This document shows positions 1 to 11,477 of a stretch of DNA of 64,000 bases, in pieces. The DNA comes from Lycium barbarum (lineage: Eukaryota; Streptophyta; Magnoliopsida; Solanales; Solanaceae). Positions within the stretch are counted from its first letter, which is position 1; every line of letters begins with the position of its first letter. The notes under the pieces are model-generated. The model was not told the origin of the DNA. It saw nothing but the letters and a program-made list of their open reading frames with translations, and did not search any database. The position numbers were made by a program, and so were the translations under genes. The stretch lies in assembly GCF_019175385.1 (NCBI RefSeq), contig NC_083340.1:22766336-22830335 (forward strand), written 5' to 3'.

Positions 1-895
1 AGGAAATTATAATTTGTTTTTGGGGTGGTGAAGTTATATATATATATATGAATGAAATAAAAAAATATATATATAATTTCCTATTCATATATATATATAT
101 ATATATATATATTTATTTTTATATATAAATAGGAAATTATATATTTTTTTTTTATTTCATTCATATATATATATATAACTTCACCACCCCAAAAAAAAAT
201 TATAATTTCCTATTTCTTTTTTTATTCACGAAATACAAAAAAAAAAAAAAAAAAACACCTATTTCTTTGATTGTGTCACGAAATGCAAAAAAAAAACAAA
301 AAAAAACATCTATTTCGTTGATTGTGTCACGAAATGCAAAAAAAAAAAAAAAAAAATTGTTTTTATTCACGAAATACTAAAAAAAAAAAAAAAAAAACTG
401 CTATTTGCAGTTCGTTAAGCAGTTCACGAACTGCAAATAGCAGTTTTTTTTTTTTTTTTTTTTAGTATTTCGTGAATAAAAACAATTTTTTTTTTTTTTT
501 TGCATTTCGTGACACAATCAACGAAATAGATGTTTTTTTTTTTAATTTCGTGAATAAAAACGAAAACTGATTTGTTTTGTTTTATTTTTTTTCGCATTTC
601 GTGACACAATCAACGAAATAGGTGTTTTTTTTTTTTTTGTATTTCGTGAATAAAAAAATAAATAGGAAATTATAATTTTTTTGGGGGGTGGTGAAGTTAT
701 ATATATATATGAATGAAATAAAAAAATATATATATAATTTCCTATGAATGAAATATATATGTATATATATATATATGAATGAAATATATATATATATATA
801 TATATGAATGAAATATATATGTATGAATGAAATATATATGTATGAATGAAATATATATGTATGAAATATTTTCCTATTTCGTTGGTATATAAACG

Positions 896-933
<38 letters not shown>

Positions 934-967
934 TCTTATTTCATTGGCATATGAATGAAATAATAAT

Positions 968-1059
<92 letters not shown>

Positions 1060-1582
1060 TCTTATTTCATTGGCATATGAATGAAATAATATATATATAT
1101 ATATATTCATCTTATTTCATTGGTATATGAATGAAATAAAATATATATATATATATATATATTTTTTTTTTAATTTCATTCATATACCAATGAAATAAGA
1201 TGAATATATATATTTTTTTTCGTTTATATACCAATGAAATAGGAAAATATTTCATTCATATATATATTTCATTCATATATATATATATATATGAATGAAA
1301 AAAAATAAAATATATATATATATATATATTTATATTTCATTCATATACCAATGAAATAAGATGAATATATATATATATATTTTATTTTTATTTTATTTCA
1401 TTCATATATATATATATTTATTATTTCGTTCATATGCCAATGAAATAAGATGAATATATATATGTTTTTTTTCGTTTATATACCAACGAAATAGGAAAAT
1501 ATTTCATACATATATATTTCATTCATACATATATATTTCATATATATATATATATATTATTATTATTTTTTTTATTTCATTC

Positions 1583-1615
<33 letters not shown>

Positions 1616-2030
1616 AATAGGAAATTATATATATTTTTTTATATATAAATAGGAAATTATATATTTTTTTATATATAAATAGGAAATTATATATATTTTT
1701 TTTTTTATTTCATTCATATATATATATAACTTCACCACCCCAAAAAAAAATTATAATTTCCTATTTATTTTTTTATTCACGAAATACAAAAAAAAAAAAA
1801 ACACCTATTTCGTTGATTGTGTCACGAAATGCGAAAAAAAACAAAACAAAACAAAACAGTTTTCGTTTTTATTCACGAAATTAAAAAAAAAAAAAAAAAC
1901 ATCTATTTCGTTGATTGTGTCACGAAATGGAAAAAAAATCGTTTTTATTCACGAAATACTAAAAAAAAAAAAAAAAAAAAAAAAACTGCTATTTCGTTAA
2001 GCAGTTCACGAACTGCAAACAAAAAAAAAA
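1..2030. repeat. Compound AT-rich palindrome (foldback repeat)
   Basis: An arm made of homopolymer A/T tracts, TA microsatellite and short blocks such as TTCACGAAATAC and CACGAAATGC occurs three times. It reads forward at about 180-410, inverted at about 425-690, and forward again at about 1730-2010. The first palindrome has its centre near 412-430, where a CTGCTATTTGCAG block is mirrored. The second has its centre near 1170, inside the TA-rich part. The marker block GGGGTGGTGAAGTTATATAT and its complement recur at about 24, 175, 690 and 1725. Long TA runs lie at 899-930 and 971-1053. No coding potential is seen; open frames here only translate TA and A/T tracts. It resembles a foldback element or a fossil of repeated inverted duplication. 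The left limit is cut by the window edge. Confidence 0.75.
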
Positions 2031-2253
2031 AAATGTTGCGGCTATGAACAGTAAATGCTGGGCATTTCGTTGAATAATCAACGAAATGCCCATTATGGTA
2101 TAAAAAAAAAACACCCTATTTTGGTCTAATGGCTGCAAAAATAAGTCATTTTGGCTCCGGACTCCCGAAATATCGGCTACATTTTAGTTGTCAAGCAAAC
2201 AATATCGTCCAAGAAAAGACAAGATACAAGTGGAAGCTAATGTAGATAACTAC
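2031..2253. other. Spacer with short inverted repeat, no gene
   Basis: This stretch holds a short palindrome (GGGCATTTCGTTGA and its inverse TCAACGAAATGCCC at about 2059-2091), which belongs to the vocabulary of the palindromic block before it. Unique-looking sequence follows. No open frame or regulatory signal can be supported. Confidence 0.4.
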
Positions 2254-2256
2254 TTA

Positions 2257-2515
2257 GAGCCCGTTTGGATTGGCTTATAAAGTTGCTTATAAGTTGTTTT
2301 CAGCTTTTTTGAGTGTTTGGCTGGGCAGCTTAAAGTCATTTTGTGCTTAAAATAAGCTCAAAAAAATAATTGAGCCCATTTGACTTAGCTTATCTAAAAC
2401 AGCTTATAAGCTGAAAACAACTTATAAGCCAAAAAAAATAAGTTAAACTACCCCAACTTATTATTTTTAGCTTATAAGCTGTTTGTAGCTTATAGGCGCC
2501 CATCCAAACAGGCTC
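2257..2515. mobile_element. Tourist-like MITE (PIF/Harbinger type)
   Basis: The 259-bp element starts GAGCCCGTTTGG and ends CCAAACAGGCTC, which are imperfect terminal inverted repeats. It is flanked by the trinucleotide TTA on both sides (2254-2256 and 2516-2518). A TTA duplication with termini of this kind is typical of Tourist MITEs moved by PIF/Harbinger transposases. The interior is a run of inverted GCTTATAAGC-type words, so the whole element could fold into a hairpin. There is no coding capacity. Confidence 0.85.
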
Positions 2516-2518
2516 TTA

Positions 2519-3423
2519 AGTAAGCAAGTCGGTGGATGTGGATGCTTCTAATTGGCAATTGAATATAGGATGGCTTGTCTAGTGAATACTCTAAGCACCG
2601 GCATCTACGCGGGCGTAATGTTTATCCTAATATATATATAAGCAGCTCATATTTGAATAATTAAACCGTTACACCACAAATTCAGCAACAGAACTTCATC
2701 GTTGTCTATATTAAGCACTGCTAGCACCAAGGATAAAAGAAGGGGACTGACAATACATGCAGCAGTTGAAAAAGAACCAAGCATCATGGCCACTGAGACA
2801 ACCGGAGTCAAGATCATAGAACGATAAATTCTAATTGATGCATGTCATAAACACACCAATTGCTTTTCTTGAATTCCAATTTCTATCGTGTGTTCATATC
2901 AGTGATTCATGAACACTGTTGAACTAATGGAGAGAAAATATTTCATTTTTGTAAGCCACCTAAAAGCAAGTTACAGCATGCTCAAGTCACTTTTGCTCTC
3001 TATATATAGTGTATAAAAATACACTTATGAATATGAAGAGTCATAGGCATTTGTAGGGATAACCAAATGGCTGTTTAGGTCTTATTAGGCAAAGCGCACG
3101 ATCAAGATGAACCTTAACGTCTTTAATTGATAGAGATGTAGTGGGACGTTTGATATAATAATTGAAGCTTTATTAGGGAAAGCAAACCGGTAATCAGAAT
3201 TTGAATTAGTAGAATGTAAATGCATGCATACAGGAGGCCTGTTGGAAAAGAAATAAAGAGTAATAATAATGAGGAAAAGAGAAAAATTAAGAATACCTAA
3301 TTTTTTGAAGATTTTTGAAACATAAATGGGGGGGGGGGGGGGGGGGGGGGAATTCAAAAATTTGAGAAAATAGATAAATAGGAATGGAGGTCATAGAGAG
3401 GTGTCACATCACGCTGTATATGC
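2519..3423. other. Non-coding spacer with a G homopolymer
   Basis: AT-rich spacer in which no gene or known element was recognised. A run of more than 20 G lies at about 3329-3350. The longest open frame, on the minus strand, begins in that homopolymer and has no recognisable domain. The G run is a likely place for read-length error. Confidence 0.5.
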
Positions 3424-3428
3424 CTAGC

Positions 3429-6019
3429 TGTCACGACCCAAATCATGGATCATGCGGGCACCCACACTAACCCTCCCTGGTGGGCGAACCCTTCAGGTAA
3501 CAACCTTAATTAGATACAACATGCGGAATAAATACTTTTAGTATAAGAAATTCCCAAAACCTGGTCTAGACTCATACAAGAGCTTCTAAGAAATTTACAA
3601 TTTGAAGTAGATAACAGACTCAAACTGGATACGACTTCTGTTTAAGGATAGAGAACAACAGAAATCTAAGGAGAGTTTCTGGGTTGCAAGATCTCAAATA
3701 GCTCACCCAAACGCCAATCACGAACGCCTCGAAACGGTCGTGAGACTCCGAACATCACCTGAAAATAACTCTACACTCCATAAGGAGTGTAGCAAGAGTA
3801 GTATGAGCACAACACAAGGCTCGTAGGTATCATAGACCGACAATGGTTAGTTCACGCATATAAACAAGAAGCAACTAACAAGTAAGCAGATAAGTAATCA
3901 AACACAGTCCCAACTCTAGCACATATGAAAGTCTAGCGGTACGATAGTCATAAGGGATTTCAAATCTCAGGTTATAAGCCTAGGGGAAAATCTCCAAACC
4001 TCGAGTCCATCAAGTCTCTAAAATAATTACTTACAACAACAACTCAATAATTCACAAATTAAACTCAATCAGAGAATGTGCCATGCAATGACATGAATAG
4101 CAATTCAAATGGAGTGCCTTGCAATACAATGTCGTGCTATGTAAATGTTATGCAATGCAGTAGTCACCTCTCACGCTCCACTCTCGTACACACATGCTAT
4201 GGCAATGTCTCATAGTCATGACCCATGGGGGACCCGCGAAGTCCATGTACCACTCGTGCTCTCCGGCAGAAACCTCGGAGGCTATCGATTTCTCTCAATC
4301 TCCGGCAAAGACCTCGGAGTCTCTCTGTCACTCTCAATCTCCGGCAAAGACCTCGGAGTCTCTCAATCACTCTCCTCACCATTAGGAAAACATAAAAGTA
4401 ATATGGAAGCATGTCATGCATGATATCAGTCTCAACTATATCACCAATATGCAATAAACAAGTACAAGTCATATTATTGTCCATGGCTCAATAATCAATA
4501 TTACCCTTCCCTTTCATAAGGTGAGTGAGCCAGTATGTGATAAAGATACAACTAGGTGATAATTACATCAAATAACACATAAAATATGGGATGCATGCCT
4601 CGCATGAAATCAACCTCAATAATCACCGCAGTCATAGGTTTCATAGATTCATACTAGGAAGTGTAATTCAATATTCAGTTTCTCAGTAATAACCTTCCTC
4701 TTCCATATGACCAGTGAGATCACAAGAGAGAGGAAATTATATCAAGTACATGAAATCACAATACAGTGACAGCTCACATAACAATATCGTAATAATGGCG
4801 ATGAGCCCTCATAACAGTATCACAATAATGGCGACAAGCCCACATAACAGCTGACAATATCAACCTAGATGGAATTTACCTCCACACCGTGCCTGAAAAC
4901 CTAACATGCTTTCCCCGTCAATCACTACTATTTACATACGTTTTGCTAACCGGAGTCTAGACATAAAGTAAACCGTAACCTACCTCAATGCCGAACAGGT
5001 GTCACGAACTTTCACGCCAAAGCTTTTTCCTTCTGAAGTGCTTCCGAACGGGCAAGGTCTTATGTGCCAATAAATATTCTTCTTCCACCTTACTTCACTT
5101 CAAAGAAAGCCCGAACTCAATAACACGACAAAACAAACGACGAGATCGAAGCGGTGAGCGAAACCCGTCATAAAATTATATAACGTTGCTGCTTGCTTAA
5201 TCTTTTAAGTGCTGAGCCTAATGTTTATGGAGTAGTACGTTGTTGCTCACTTCTTTTTCATTTGCTGCTCAAGAGAAAGAAAATTGAAATAAAGTCACTG
5301 CCTATTTTCTAGTGTGGCCGACGTTAGAATGTTTGGAAAAGGAAGTTGTAGCATATTTCCTTCTCAAATCTTTGGTTCAGCCAAAGTGAGATATATGTGT
5401 ATATTTTCTATTAATGGGTAGTGGGGACCGCACATGTGAAACATAATTAGTTTCCCCCAAGGTTCCACACAAGACTAATAATGATCCTAGTTAAAAGTTG
5501 CCTCATTTTTATTTAAATGGTGCTACTCTCTTTTTTTTTAATTGTTTATTCCTCCACTCTTAGTACTACTAAATATTTAAACAACTTCCTTTGCCTTCTC
5601 TGGAAAAGCAAACACCAGAATCCACATTCCTCTACTCAATAATCATCTTACCAACGAATTTGAAGGACCATGAAAGAGATGACTTGTCTCTAATCTTTTG
5701 CTAGCCACCAAAGAAACGGTGCACCCACACTAAAATCATTATCCAAAATAATCTTTTTACTCAACCATTTTGTTTTATTTAAAAATTATCCACTCCGTCA
5801 AATACCATATTTACCCACTTACGCCTTATATGTGTGCAAATAATATTTCTATGAATAAACTATTCTCACACATTAAATACATATGTTCTAAAATTTACTT
5901 GTAAATTAAATAACCGAATCACCCGTTATCGCAAGTTATAGACAGCAAGATTAGACCACGAAAAGAGTGTTTAGGGATATTAGGCCTAAAAGTGCTAAAC
6001 GGCCAAATGGGTCGTTACA
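3429..6019 (+). mobile_element. Solo LTR-like element with 5-bp target duplication
   Basis: The element begins TGTCACGACCC and ends GGGTCGTTACA, giving TG...CA ends inside a short inverted repeat. It is bracketed by CTAGC at 3424-3428 and 6020-6024. A 5-bp duplication with TG/CA ends marks integrase-mediated LTR insertion. No gag or pol is found inside its 2591 bp, so it is best read as a solo LTR left by LTR-LTR recombination. The interior carries a tandem block at about 4258-4370 built on CTCCGGCAAAGACCTCGGAG. An unusually long LTR of this kind fits a large gypsy family; the lineage is not proven. Frames overlapping the tandem block (arginine/leucine-rich on one strand) are artefacts of the repeat. 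Confidence 0.7.
4258..4372. repeat. Short tandem repeat inside the solo LTR
   Basis: Three units are built on CTCCGGCAAAGACCTCGGAG, each followed by a TCTCTCAATC-like linker. CTCCG and CGGAG at the unit ends are inverted, so each unit can form a small hairpin. Confidence 0.7.
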
Positions 6020-6024
6020 CTAGC

Positions 6025-6720
6025 TTTATATTATATATAGATTTGGATGTTTCACTAAGTTAAAAGTGAAACTCATGTTACATCACACCAAATATCCTTA
6101 ATTTGGATGTTCCATTATGATAAAAGCGGAACTCATGTTACGTCACGAAACGACCAATCAAAACCTTCAAAATGTTAAATAAAGTGACTTGTTTTTGCTC
6201 ATTTAAACATTGCTCCTCAAATCTATCACAAAATGTTCTTAATTTGGATATTTTGTTGTGCCAAAAGACAAGTTCATACTGTCACTAAAGACCGGTAAGA
6301 ATTAACCTTCAAAGTGTTAAATAAAGTGACACGTTTTAGCTAATTTAATGTTGTCTTGTCATAACAAATAAAGATCTAGCTTGATTGGTGTAATGGCACA
6401 AGTTAGCTAATCAAGCCAACTTGAGAGATTTGGCTACAGTCAATTCTTAGCATCTTATGAATCACAATTTACAATTGAGATTAAAAGCATCAATTGCGTA
6501 GTATTCTTCAAGACATTGTTGAGAGACAGGAGAGCGAAATAAGCTCTTTCTTAAGAACAATTCGAAATACCTCAGGACATTTCAAGGAATGTTATACATG
6601 ACAAAAAAGTCAATATCGCTAAGGAGAGGAGCTAGAGAGCAAGGTACAGGTTCGACCGAACTCAGTAATTTTGGTCCAAACATTTTATTTGTCTTAAAAA
6701 AATCATTTAATATGTATAAT
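6025..6720. repeat. Degenerate tandem repeats in spacer
   Basis: Related blocks beginning TTTGGATGTT or TTTGGATATT start near 6043, 6101 and 6242. Two carry AAACTCATGTTAC or GAACTCATGTTAC, and a linked block with GTTAAATAAAGTGAC recurs near 6174 and 6318. This looks like an old, diverged tandem duplication. No gene is recognised between the solo LTR and the copia LTR. Confidence 0.45.
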
Positions 6721-6955
6721 CGTTAAAGTATAGAAGGGCAAATTAGTCATTTTACCAGTTCAGGTAGATAGTTATTTAACTAACTATGTGAAGTCCAAAA
6801 GTTAGTTAACTAGTTAGTTAGAAACTGCTTCTGAATATCAGTATCTAAATCATGTATACCATTGTATAGTGATCAGATTATTGAATACAATTGATACTCA
6901 TTTCTCATACAGGTCTTCTTCTTTTTTTCTTCATCTCAAATCACATTAACTAACA
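6721..6955 (+). repeat. 5' LTR of outer copia
   Basis: It starts with GTTAAAGTATAGAAGGGC in register with the 3' LTR at 34428 and ends CTAACA, followed at once by the primer-binding site. It is about 31 bp longer than the 3' copy because of an internal indel near 6845-6880. Confidence 0.85.
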
Positions 6956-6965
6956 TGGTATCAGA
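6956..6965 (+). promoter_or_regulatory. Primer-binding site of outer copia
   Basis: TGGTATCAGA immediately after the LTR end matches the 3' end of plant initiator tRNA-Met, the standard primer for copia reverse transcription. The match fails after ten bases. Confidence 0.75.
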
Positions 6966-7558
6966 AACACCAACAAGATTTTCTAGCTAGTTCTAGTTCG
7001 ATTCAAAGGGATATCCCAATCGATTCATTCTTTAATTTTCCGCAAACTGTTTTCTGTAAAGTTCAGATCAAAGCTGGTGTTTCTTGCAAGATTCTTGAAA
7101 GATTGAAGAATGGGAATCACTGGAGAACACGCAAAAGAGGATATGAGGTAGAATCTTAACAACAATGGAGGAAATCTTCATTCAAATGGAGGAACTGGAA
7201 CTTCTAATGCTGGTTCGACTCAAGGTCAAGGTATTGACTATAATCATCCTCTATATTTGAGTGTTGCTGATATTGATGGGATTAGAGTGATAATCATTCA
7301 GTTGTTGGGTACTGAAAACTACACCGTACGGAGTAATTGATGAGTGACCATAAACACTGATTTTTAGCTATATTTTGTCTCTTATTTACAACACTCTAAT
7401 CGTGTTTGAACAATAAATTATATTGATATGTGCTTAATTTTATATTTTAATGTAGGAATAAAGCGGTGTGAAGATGAAGAGATTTGGAGTAAATTGAGCA
7501 GAAAATTGTTGAAATTGAAAAAAGAAGGAAAATATACCGTTATATATATATATACTAG

Positions 7559-8340
7559 TTTCTCGGCACGTGCGCTGCACGTGTATGTCGCGTCATGTAG
7601 TACATAATTTACTAAAGTAATATTTTTTTTAAAAAAGTAATATCAATATTATTTAAACAAAGATTTGAGTAAATAATTGTACATCAAAAAGAATAAAGTA
7701 CAATTTCTTTTGTAGATGATCAATGTGGGAAAAATAATATAAATGGATTTTGATTTCGCACCTTGAGTTATATCTCTTCTTACATATTAAGTCAATTACC
7801 ACTCTCAAACATAATCGTCTATCCAAAATTAATTAAATAAACTTTTGTCTCGAATAACTATAATATAACCTAAATGATTTCAGAAACACATTAAGAGTTC
7901 AATAGTTCTATCGTTATTTCTTAACACTATTAATGATGTTATAAAAGAGAATTTCCTAACGACCGAGTAGTTTCTCTTATAATTAGTTACCAATGAAAGA
8001 AGATAATATTCAGAAAAGTCACAATATAAAAAATATCATTTAATTTCATGATCTCAAAATGACATGAATATCAGTTTTCAGTGAAAAAATGATCCTCCTT
8101 ATTAATTTAGGACATTATTTCACTGCTTGAAAGTAAACCCGTGTGATTTTTTGCATCTAATTTATATGTAGGCCTACTAATTATTTTAGCAAAAAAGATA
8201 ACATTTAAACATATGCCATTTCTAATCATAACATGTACACATGAATATTATAGTTCGAACATCACTTTAATGAAATGTCTATCTTATCATTCATAGAAGT
8301 TGGACGTCACTAAAATTACAGGGTAGTAATAAATAAATAA
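7559..8340. other. Helitron interior, left part
   Basis: AT-rich non-coding sequence between the Helitron hairpin and the young copia insertion. No open frame or gene homology could be recognised. Confidence 0.4.
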
Positions 8341-8345
8341 TAAGA

Positions 8346-8551
8346 TGTTATGAGTATGTTTGTCCATTAAGTTACTTAGCCACCTAAATGGCTTAGCCAT
8401 TAAGTTACTTAGCCATTAAGCATATATTTTCCTCTATAAATAGTGGCCTTATGTAGAATTGAAAGAAGTGGAATATAATCTGATATCTCTCTACATATTC
8501 TCTCTACATATTTCTTCCGTGTATTTACTTTATAGTTTTAATTTCATAACA
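8346..8551 (+). repeat. 5' LTR of young copia
   Basis: 206 bp, TG...CA. A TATA box (TATAAATA) lies at 8435-8442. It contains an extra 13-bp CTCTCTACATATT-type unit relative to the 3' LTR. Confidence 0.9.
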
Positions 8552-8822
8552 CGTTATCAGCACGAGACTCTACCTTGAGCACTTATTTTGAAAAGATCAA
8601 AGTGTTACAATGCTACGGAGAACAAAAATAATGCCAGAAGATATCACAAGTAATGATTTGTTATGCTCCTGCCATTTAAAGAAAAAGATACTAACATATG
8701 CATATGCATATAAGATTCGTTGGCAACCTGCGGCCTACAGGTATGATTCTTTAACAATTTATGAATTTTGATTTGTATGTTGTCTTAATCTCTTTCACGC
8801 TATTAAAATTTCAAAAGCATTA

Positions 8823-11258
8823 ATTGCTCCTGAAGAGCAATACGTGATAAGACATCAAGAAATATTATGCTATTAACATCACGATCAGAAGTGATGTTAT
8901 CATGTGTACAACCATCAGAAATGGTAATATCATGTCTTCATTAATCACTAGAAGTGATAATATTTTCATAGGCTTGTACTGGCAACAAGTGAAGATATGT
9001 TAGAGAAAGATTCTATAAATTGTATGTATGTCTCAATTTGCTCCTGAAGTAGCAATATGTTAAAAGAAATTCTAAGCTATCACAATTTGATATGCTTAAG
9101 GCCTGCACGTTCAGATGATTGTGTTCCATTTTTGAAGAATGAGAACTTTTGATATAAGCTATAAATATAGATCCATTCCCTGAAGTGAATGTGATAATAA
9201 GTAGTAAAGCCTATAAATATAAACGTGCATTTGATTGTGAAAATATCATGATCCATCTCCAGAAGAGGTAGAATAATTGAGAAGAAATATTCTGAATATT
9301 ATATGCTTTACTCCCGAAGCAGTAAAACTCTGAAACTTTACTCCTGAAGCAGAAATAATTACCAAAATATCTGAGAAATACTCTGAAGCAATGTCTTCTT
9401 GTGTTTGAGCAAAATAACGAGCTATTGATGAGCGTCGTATTTCAAGCACATTTAAATAATCAGGTTTCATTCCCCGAAGTGAATGAAGAAATACCACAAC
9501 CTGTCTCCTGGAGAGATAAAATACAAGGAATATACATGTTATTTTGGTGGTATGAAATTAAGACATAGCAACACGTACCTGTCGTACGCAGAAACATCTT
9601 AAATAATTTTATCAAAGTATCATTTTAAGGAAAAGGGAGCAGAGTAGAATGGTTCTGCTATAACCACATTAATACATTATGGTTAGTTGTTATTGATTTC
9701 CTCGAAGGAAATAACAATTAATGTATTTTCCCCTGAAGGAATTAATAACTATGTGGTTGCCTCTTTGATACAAAATGTTCAGATGTTAATGATGAATCTC
9801 CCTGAAGGAGATGTTTAAAATATTGAAGTTTAGAATTCAATATTTATTTCGTGACACCAGTAGTGTCGAAATTTGCTTTCATGGTACCAAAAGTATTTGA
9901 GAAATATTTGGTAATAGAAATTAATGATCAAAGGCTCCAGAAGAGCTAATTATTTATTTGCAAGTATCATGACACTAGCAGTGTCCAAATAATATCTGAT
10001 CATGATAAATAAATTGAAGTCTCTTGAAGATGTTATATATGATAATACCATTCATCGTAGATCGTAATTGGTACGATCGGAACACTGTAGTAGACCTGAA
10101 GTTTACTAACAATAAAAATGGTTATCATATTGAGACTACAAATGATCGGAATATTAAATATCTTCAAGTTACTACGGGTAAGAAATACACATGTGAAATG
10201 TTACCCGAGCATGATGAAATCATATACCACGATAAACCAGAAGTTTATTGATATACAATTTCATGCAATAGTAAACCAGTAGTTTATTAAAAGAAATAGC
10301 ACTCGTCATAGTAAACTTGAAGTTTACGGGTACAGATAATTTTATCAGTTGACAAGACCATTTTGATCTTCCTGATTTAAATCTGATGTGCTAATTGAGT
10401 GATTAAAATATATTGAAGAACTAGAAGATTCTTCAAGAATTTGTTCCTGTTGGTTGTTCTCATGATAAGTTGATTACACCAGCTAATGTTGGGACTGAAT
10501 CCCCAAAGTTCTGAAAAATATAAAAGGTGAAAGTGGGCCCCTTCACCTGCAATGTGATGTCTTAAATAGATGCATCTATGAGACGGTCACATGTATGTTT
10601 ATTGTCAACTGGCAGTTTGACATTTACGAAGTTGCTTGCTCAAAATGATTGAGTTGGAAGCACAATTTTCAGAATATGTAATCAAAACAATCATCTTGAT
10701 AATGCTGGTTTATATCTAAGTTGGTTTGGCATTAGATGCCTCCATAATATAGCTAAACCATTGCTTATGAGAACAGAGTTTCAGATGTTGGTCTTAGATA
10801 TGATATATTGCATACAGCAACACTTGTATGCTTCAGATCAATAAATTTTGATAAATTCTCCCCTCATATTTGGTTCAGGGTCAGGAACTAGATATTTCCA
10901 TCTTTTAGCATTTGATATGCGGTACATGATTAATGGATATACCATGATGCACACAGATGGATTTTCCCAAAGAAAATGGGGACATATGTCACTAGAATAA
11001 GGGGGAGAGAATAAGCAGCTAAGAAATATGTTGTGAATTATCATCAGTATGATCCTCAGATAATTCAAGTCAAATGCTGGAAGCATTTGCTGACCCAACT
11101 ATTTCATATTTCATCTGCAAAATGCTCTTAATGTCCCTGAAGGACAAAGTCTACAGCGTGCATGAAGCATGGTAGACCAATCAGTTCCAAATATAATAAT
11201 CCTTGAAAAAGGGAGGAGCAAATGATCATAATAAGGAGGCAATGTGCTCTTGAAGAGC
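8823..11258 (+). repeat. Series of hairpins with recurring CTGAA-type loops
   Basis: Perfect or near-perfect short hairpins recur through the copia interior. Stem/loop positions include 8823-8841 (ATTGCTC, loop CTGAA), 8875-8898, 8911-8925 (loop CAGAA), 8944-8958, 9174-9191, 9307-9326, 9466-9487, 9697-9711 (loop TCGAA), 9796-9812 (loop CTGAA), 9853-9867 (CAGTA), 9934-9946 (CAGAA), 9971-9985, 10070-10088, 10088-10108 (CTGAA), 10232-10248 (CAGAA), 10272-10286 (CAGTA), 10311-10327, 10413-10436, 11132-11146 (CTGAA) and 11246-11258. Another lies at 11621-11635 inside the RT frame (AATGC, CTGAA, GCATT). Stems differ in sequence while loops repeat. Function unknown. Confidence 0.8.
10500..10720 (+). 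pseudogene. Degraded copia integrase remnant
   Basis: Conceptual translation in broken frames gives stretches resembling the copia integrase start (KGESGPLHLQC) and later a region resembling a LLAQMIELEAQF-type segment. No continuous frame remains and the catalytic residues cannot be placed. It sits where integrase is expected, upstream of RT, which is the main support. Confidence 0.4.
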
Positions 11259-11477
11259 TACGACATAACACTTCATAAACCTTATGAGAGGTTCAGGTAC
11301 CTGAAAATAATGAAGTAATGAGATCTCAGTAAGTTATGTCGAATTGCGAACCGATACAACATGATATCTTGTCGACAATCTTTTGATACAATATAGCGCG
11401 CAATATTGTATAAGGTTGTGAGGATTTGATTTCTACGTCTCTTAAAGCATGTTGACGTAGAATAATTACCAAGTAAA

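Noticed and set aside
846..1130. Open frame rich in Tyr-Ile repeats
   Set aside because: It is only a translation of TA microsatellite in the palindromic block; no biased codon use or domain.
4145..4484. Overlapping frames on both strands in the solo LTR
   Set aside because: They are generated by the CTCCGG/CTCGGAG tandem repeat and have no domain.
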